From Rapana venosa (Eukaryota; Mollusca; Gastropoda; Neogastropoda; Muricidae), in the NCBI GenBank assembly GCA_028751875.1, contig CM054165.1:30430078-30494077 (forward strand): a stretch of 64,000 nt of DNA, in the 5' to 3' direction. Both the position numbers and the translations under genes were made by a program. The notes under the pieces were generated by a model, which did no database searches, was not told the DNA's origin, and was given only the letters and a program-made list of their open reading frames with translations. This document shows positions 58,569-64,000 of the stretch, piece by piece (the first letter of the stretch is position 1; each line of letters starts with the position of its first letter).

Positions 58569-61145
58569 CACATTTTTTTGTAGTTGTTTGATGTGCATTT
58601 CAGGAGGATTAGGTAGCAGAATCCACAGATATATAAGTTTTGAAAGTATAAGTGACTTTAATACAGCTATTCTTCCTAAAGGTGTAACTGTTCTTTGCAA
58701 CCATATTTTGAATAGAGTTTTTATTTCGAGGAACTTATTGTCTGAGTTTATTTCTGTCATTTGTGAGAGATCATTTGTAAACCAAAGTCCTAATATTTTA
58801 AATTTTGGGGGGTTCCATTCCATCTTTTTATCTGTTAAAAATCTGTTTAAACAGTTCTTTTTGTTTCCTAGCCATACATTCAAGGTTTTTTCATAGTTCA
58901 ACTTCAGACCTGAAATCATTTCAAATTCTTTCAAAACTTCAAATTGCTTTTCATATGATTTTCTATCCCCTTCTAATATAAATGTCGTGTCATCGGCATA
59001 CTGATTAATCTTGAATTTTGTATCTGCTATCTTTATGCCCTTAATATCAACTTCTTCTCTTATTTTACATGCAAGTACCTCTGCACAGAGTACAAATAAA
59101 TATGGCGAGATTGGGTCTCCTTGACGACAACCTCTTTCAACAGTAAAGCTAGTTGACGATTTTCCATTGACTATCACACGCGTTTTTATGTCTTTATAAA
59201 CTGTGCAAACCCATTTTAATACATCCTCTCCAAATCCAAACATTTTAAAAAATTTTCATCATGAATGACCAACTGACGGAGTCAAATGCTTTTTCGAAAT
59301 CTATAGAAACGAGTAGACCAGATAATTTATTTTCTTCCAGGTAATGTATAATGTCATAAATTATTCTTATGCTATTACCAATATACCTACCAGGTACAAA
59401 TCCGGTTTGATCCTGATTTATTAATTTGGATAACACATATTTAATACAATTTGCAATGCAGGCTGACCCAATTTTATAAATTACATTTAATAGAGTTATT
59501 GGTCGCCAGTTTTTAAGAAATTCTCTTGGTTTATCTCCTTTTGGCAAACAGATCAAAATTCCTTCCTTTTGGGTGCTTGACATTTCTCCTTTAACAAAGC
59601 TTTCGTTTATGGATCAGATCACAAAAATGCCTAACTGTTTCCAAAAATATTTAAAGAAATTGGTTGTCATTCCATCTGTACCTGGGGTTTTATCGTTGTG
59701 CATGTTCTTTAAAGCCACTGATGCTTCGTCTAAAGTAATTAGTCCTTCTAGATTGTCAGATTCAGCTTTTGTAAGGTGAGGCAAATTTGAGTTTCCCTTT
59801 TTTGATTTTTTTAAGCGTTTTTAAAAAAACTGCTTGTTTTTTTAGTAAATCTCTTTTCATTATGTCTCACCCTTTTCTTATAAGTTTTTCATTTGTTTGT
59901 AATAAAGTATTTTTTTTTAGTGGAAAAAGTATTTGGAAATTTTTTCCCCCTTGTGAGCCATTTTGCTTTTGTTTTAAAATTTACCTTCCTTTTTCTTTTT
60001 CTAATTTCATTTAATTCTTTTTATGCTGTAAAGTATGTGTATCATTTTCTTTGTGGTAGAACATTCTAAGGTTCTGTGTTTTCCCTTTTCTAGTTCTTTT
60101 TCTAGTGTAAAATCTTTTTTTTCTTGTTGTCTATGTGGATTGTCTTGCTCTGATTTCCATAAAAAAAAGAAAAAATCAGAAAAAATGGTCGTATCGAAAA
60201 TTGAATGAGCTATTGGGGAATCAGAAATATTGTTTTCTAAGGTGGGGCTGCTTTCTTTTCTTTGGTTTTCAAAAGTTTCTTTAAAGATCAAATATTTTAT
60301 TTTTTAAGATTTCGCTTTTAAATTTCCAAAATTTTTATACCTAGGGGTTTAAATTTCAGGAAATTAAAAAAAGGGGGAATGATCATTTTGTGCCCAAGGA
60401 ATGTCGTGTTTTTGAAAATGTTTAATAAATTGACCCAAAAAAAATTAAAACCAACTTTGTGGAAAAGGAGTTTGTTTCTCCATATATTTATGCACCTAGG
60501 TTTAAAGTTCCCTCAGATTTTACAGTTCAAGATCTGACAAAATATCTATCATTTTCTCCGGGTTTGGGGGATTATAATGTTCTTAAAATTGTGGTAGTCC
60601 TTCTGGGCAATGACAATTTTTCCCGTCTCCAGCTAAAATTACATTCGTGTCTCATTTCTTAATCCTTTTCTCTTGTCTAAAAAAAAAAGCGGGTTCATCC
60701 TTTTGGTCCATATTATTACTGTAGTATATCTTTCCCAAGTGTTTAACTTAAAGATGTAATTACCCCCTTTTGTTTTTTATTCGTTTTTTTAAATTAAAAA
60801 TTGTTTTTAAAAGATAGCTTCCTCTGGTCGGGAAATTATTTAAAGCAAATACCACTATAACCCCACTCAGCTCTGATTGCGTTTAATTATATAAAATGAG
60901 ATCTGGAAAAAATAGATGAGTGATTTTTTTTGCGTAAATTTTGAAAATGTTCTTTTTTTTCAAAAAACTGCCAGACCTGCGATAAAAGACAAAAATATTT
61001 TTAAGTAAAATTTCTTTAACAGTAGCTTCTGGGCTGAAAAAAAACCCCACTGGAACAGGCGTCTCAAACTTCCTCTGTTCCCCCCCAATTTCCCAGTGCT
61101 GCCCCACATTGTGTTCGGGGGAAAGTTCCCTCCACTATGACGCAT
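58569..61145 (-). pseudogene. L1/Tx1-like ORF2, endonuclease and RT (upstream part of split element)
   Basis: Minus strand. Endonuclease pieces lie at about 61140-60350: FKLNTWERYTTVI, then IAQKDYHNFKNII, then KMIDILSDLEL, frames shifting. RT is at 59783-58570. It has KNMHNDKTPGTDGMTTNFF and RPITLLNVIYKIGSACIAN, then VSIDFEKAFDSVSW (motif A). A break follows at 59245, then GCRQGDPISPYLFVLCAEVL (motif B) and INQYADDTTFI (motif C, YADD), then GLWFTNDL. One stop replaces a sense codon near 59611. The 3' continuation is at 51594-50225. Confidence 0.8.
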
Positions 61146-63395
61146 AAAAAATATTAAATTCTTATTACTTTCAAACCAAAAAAAAAACCATCATAACCCC
61201 CAAACCCACACCACCACGCAATGAGGCGTTTAAAGGAAAACTAAAGGAACACTGCTCAAATCAGGACCCCAACAAAACGTGAAAAAAAGATCAATCTTTT
61301 CCCCTGACCCACGGGCGGTCAGTTTGTGCAACGAACCCCGAAAAGGTTTTCCGTAGCAGTAACAGAAAAAGGGAAATCCCCTTGTTTTAAATCGTTAAAA
61401 AATATCTCACAGAAAGGGGAGGGGAAAGAGAGAGGAGAGAGATAACTGTTTAAAAAAATATTACAGGTGAGGAATTGTCAATAATATCTCACAGAGAGGG
61501 AGAGGAAGGGAGAGGGGAGGAGAGAGAGAGAAAAATTGTTAAAAATTCCCCCAGAGAGAAAAGAAAAAACTTTAAAAAAAGAGAGAGAGGGGAATTTTTA
61601 AATTTTAGAGGAGGAGGAAAGAGGAAGAAGGGGGGGAGAGGATTCCCCGGGGGGAAGGGAAAAGGAAAATTGTTATAAATACCCCAAGGAAGGAAGGGTT
61701 GGGAAAAAAGAAGGGGGGAGAGAAGAAATCCTCCCCCCAAACTTTTTTTGGGTAACCAATCTTTTTCCCACCACAAAAATAACTTTCCCGGACCAAACCC
61801 CAGGTTGTTCACAACCCCAAGAAAACTTAATTTAACAGCATCCATCAAGGAACAACCCAAAACCCCTTTTCCCCCACAGTAAAACCCCTCCCCCTCCAAC
61901 CCCCTTAAAAATTTAAAAAAACCCCCCAAAAAAAAAAAACAAAATTTTCCACCAAACGAAAATCCCCTCCCCAACAATCCCCCAACGTCCATCAACCGAT
62001 CTGTCAATAAACCCTCCAAAGCAGACCAGCCCTTTCTTCCCTTAAAAAAAAAACCCCCCCCCCAAAAAAATTTGGGGTCCCAACCAAGGAGCCCCCCCCC
62101 CCCCCCTGCTTGTACCCTAGTCACCCCAAGCCACGGGGAGTTTTTCCGTCCAAACGGGCCCCTCGGGGAAGAGGGGAAGGGGTCCCCCCCCCTTCCCCAA
62201 AACCCCCCGGGGGCCCCCAAAAAGAAGGGGGAGGTTTTTTGGTAAAAGGAAAAACTAAAAACCCCCCAACAGCCCAAAGGGGGAAAAGGCTCCCGGAAGA
62301 AGGGGGGGAAAAAAAAAAGGGGGCCCGGTAAATTTCCAAGGAGGGGGTGGGGGGAGGGAGGAGACCGATCCCCCACCCGGAAACGTCCCACCAAACCCCC
62401 AAGAACGATTTTATAAAAACAACATCTGCCCATATCCAATACCCGGCCACGCATTTCCTGGTACGACCCGCAGGTGCAAAATGACTTGGTGGGGTGATGG
62501 CAAGAAGGTGGCTTCTTCCCCAAAATTTAGTATCCACACAAAAACCCAGACTGGCCTAAAAACAATAAAAAAAAAAAAGAACCCACCAAAAAACCAAAAA
62601 AAAAACCAAAAAAAATAAAAAAAAACAAAACAAAAAAAAACCAACCCATTCGAAAGGCGCTGTGAATGAGTGAAAGAAAGAAAGCGTTGATCTTGCTGGG
62701 GGGGTTGCGGATATAGCGATTATAAAATTTATTTATTTTTATTTTTATTATTATTATTATTATTTTTAATCCCCACGTTGAACTTCGCCCTACATGCCCC
62801 CAAAAGCGGTGTGGCATGCAAAAAGCTAAAGCATGTCGTAATATGCGCTTGGTAGTATGTCCCCCCCAAGCTTAAGTTAATATCCACTTAATATTTTACA
62901 CAAAACCATTCCTATAAGTCTATAATATACGTTCCCCCCCCAATGTTTTCAGAATACACATAGTTGAAGCTTAAGGCACAAGTTTATAAAAATATTATCA
63001 AAACATATTAAAAATATTATCAAAAATTGTATGGAGAAAAACCCAGAGAAAAGAGAAGGGGGCAAGGGGGGGGGAGAGAAAGAAAAAAAAAAGGGGGGGG
63101 GGTAACCCGAGGAGAGGCACAAACAAGAGAGATGCCGGGTGGGGGAAGACCAGTTGTCAGGGAACGAGAAAAGAACAAAGGGGGGAAAGGGGGACCCCCG
63201 GGGGAGAGAGGAGAGGAGAGGGGAGAGGAGAGAGAGAAGGAGAAGAAGAGGGGAAAGAGGGAGGGGGAGAAGAGAGGAGCCGAAGAAGCACTGACAGACG
63301 GGGAGGAAAGGGATGGTGTCAACACAGGGCAGGTTTCATATTGTCACTGTCATTTCCATATCCTCAGCTAGGTGTGTTAATTCATGGCCTTAGAC
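61146..63395. other. Low-quality and simple-sequence stretch
   Basis: GA-rich arrays at 61410-61640 and 63020-63310. A/C/G homopolymer steps at 61690-62400. A (TTA)n tail at about 62725-62768 may be a LINE 3' end. Long Gly/Phe/Pro frames (for example 61489-62523) are artefacts. No gene supported. Confidence 0.5.
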
Positions 63396-63399
63396 AGCA

Positions 63400-64000
63400 C
63401 TTCATTGACGTTATTGTGGTATCTAATTTAAGAGTCCGTCCATTCTTCATTTTAGCAAGAAATTTTGCCGTTCGAAGACCATGGCTGCCATAGTTGCCGT
63501 ATGATCGGATGCTTTCTTTAAGAGTTTATAGTTGTTTTGAGTGAGATCTTCTCCCACCGACACACCGACTGTTCAGCTTGCGGCGGTCCGCCAGAACTTG
63601 GTCCCTCAGCCTCCTGGAGAAGAAGCGTGCGATGATGGGGGTGGCGCCTGCTTCCTCCTGGCTTGCCCACACGGTGGGCAATTTCAAGGTCTGCTGAGAC
63701 ACCTTCACCCGATTTTCTTGGTGAGAAAATGTTGGTGCACTGCCGTACACAGTCGTCCATGTCTCCTCAGCTCCCCTCACCTCGGCACCCGTAGACGCGT
63801 GAGGTTGACTTGCCGGCATGCTGTTCCTGGTGGTTCAGTATCTTTCCGCAGCTCACTGTCCTCTTCTTCTGCACTGCTTACCTGACACGTAGCTCCGGTT
63901 CTCCTCCCTCAGCTTCCCACACTCCGCACTCAGCGCATCTCTCTCACTTCTTATGTCAAATATCTCACCCTCCAACTTGTCCATTCTTAAGTTCAGTGCC
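63400..64000 (-). pseudogene. L1/Tx1-like ORF1, second copy, truncated by window edge
   Basis: Minus-strand frames give MDKLEGEIFDI and KLREEN (coiled coil), DCVRQCTNIFSP, LEIAHRVGKPGG, and IIARFFSRRLRDQVLADRRK (the RRM/C-terminal motif). Then ATMAA and KMKNGRTLKLDTTI readings follow. They match 57408-58151 throughout, but with about three frame changes. It could be the ORF1 of the split element at 50225-61145 or of another copy. Confidence 0.7.

Noticed and set aside
60459..60662. Plus-strand YIYAP...GDYNVL reading resembling an L1 endonuclease
   Set aside because: The minus strand of the same bases aligns better and in the correct orientation with the neighbouring RT (IAQKDYHNF, KMIDILSDLEL); the plus reading is probably coincidental.
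61489..62523. 344-codon minus-strand frame, one of the longest in the window
   Set aside because: Phe/Gly/Pro composition, homopolymer steps and absence of any motif; an artefact of low-quality A/C-rich sequence.

Overview
This is animal nuclear DNA, not bacterial. It has tRNA-derived SINEs, several LINE clades, DIRS-like tyrosine-recombinase retroelements, a Ty3/gypsy remnant, very abundant microsatellites, and one damaged host gene. That gene is an LDLa + leucine-rich-repeat + seven-transmembrane receptor resembling relaxin receptors and the pond-snail receptor GRL101. Together these suggest a mollusc, probably a gastropod. The species assignment is inference. Almost everything else is repeats in various states of decay. 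Nothing looks like an operon, CRISPR array or prokaryotic system.

Layout. 0-3.4 kb: broken Ty3/gypsy element (minus strand) interrupted by a SINE and by a reverse-transcriptase (RT) fragment that is itself split by a LINE 3' end. 3.4-13.8 kb (block A): Rex1-like RT, CR1-like LINE, RTE tail, and a DIRS-like element carrying a 3.2-kb RTE insertion with a 12-bp target-site duplication. 13.8-15.5 kb: a second RTE copy with the 5' half inverted (twin priming), ending at a 500-N gap. 16-17.6 kb: CpG-rich block with GCGCATGCGC sites. 17.6-30.3 kb: microsatellite and minisatellite country. 30.3 kb: SINE. 31.4-34.7 kb: receptor gene remnant (minus strand). 35.4-36.3 kb: 870 bases without a single G. 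38.4-42.5 kb (block B) and 43.0-49.1 kb (block C): two further copies of block A, arranged as an inverted pair around a second 500-N gap. 49.1-50.2 kb: RTE endonuclease piece. 50.2-61.1 kb: an L1/Tx1-like element (minus strand) split by a second, apparently full-length L1/Tx1-like element with its own ORF1. 63.4-64 kb: another L1-like ORF1 running off the edge.

Sequence quality is uneven. About 23.5-25.6, 51.7-57.3 and 60.7-63.3 kb are smeared into homopolymer steps although coding homology can still be recognised in places. Many frameshifts in the window may therefore be assembly errors rather than true inactivation. No gene here cooperates with another in a pathway. The relationships are those of nested and duplicated mobile elements, plus one host receptor locus. 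I found no convincing new defence or metabolic system. The best leads are the G-free tract, a spliced antisense mini-ORF conserved in all three DIRS copies, and the receptor locus.
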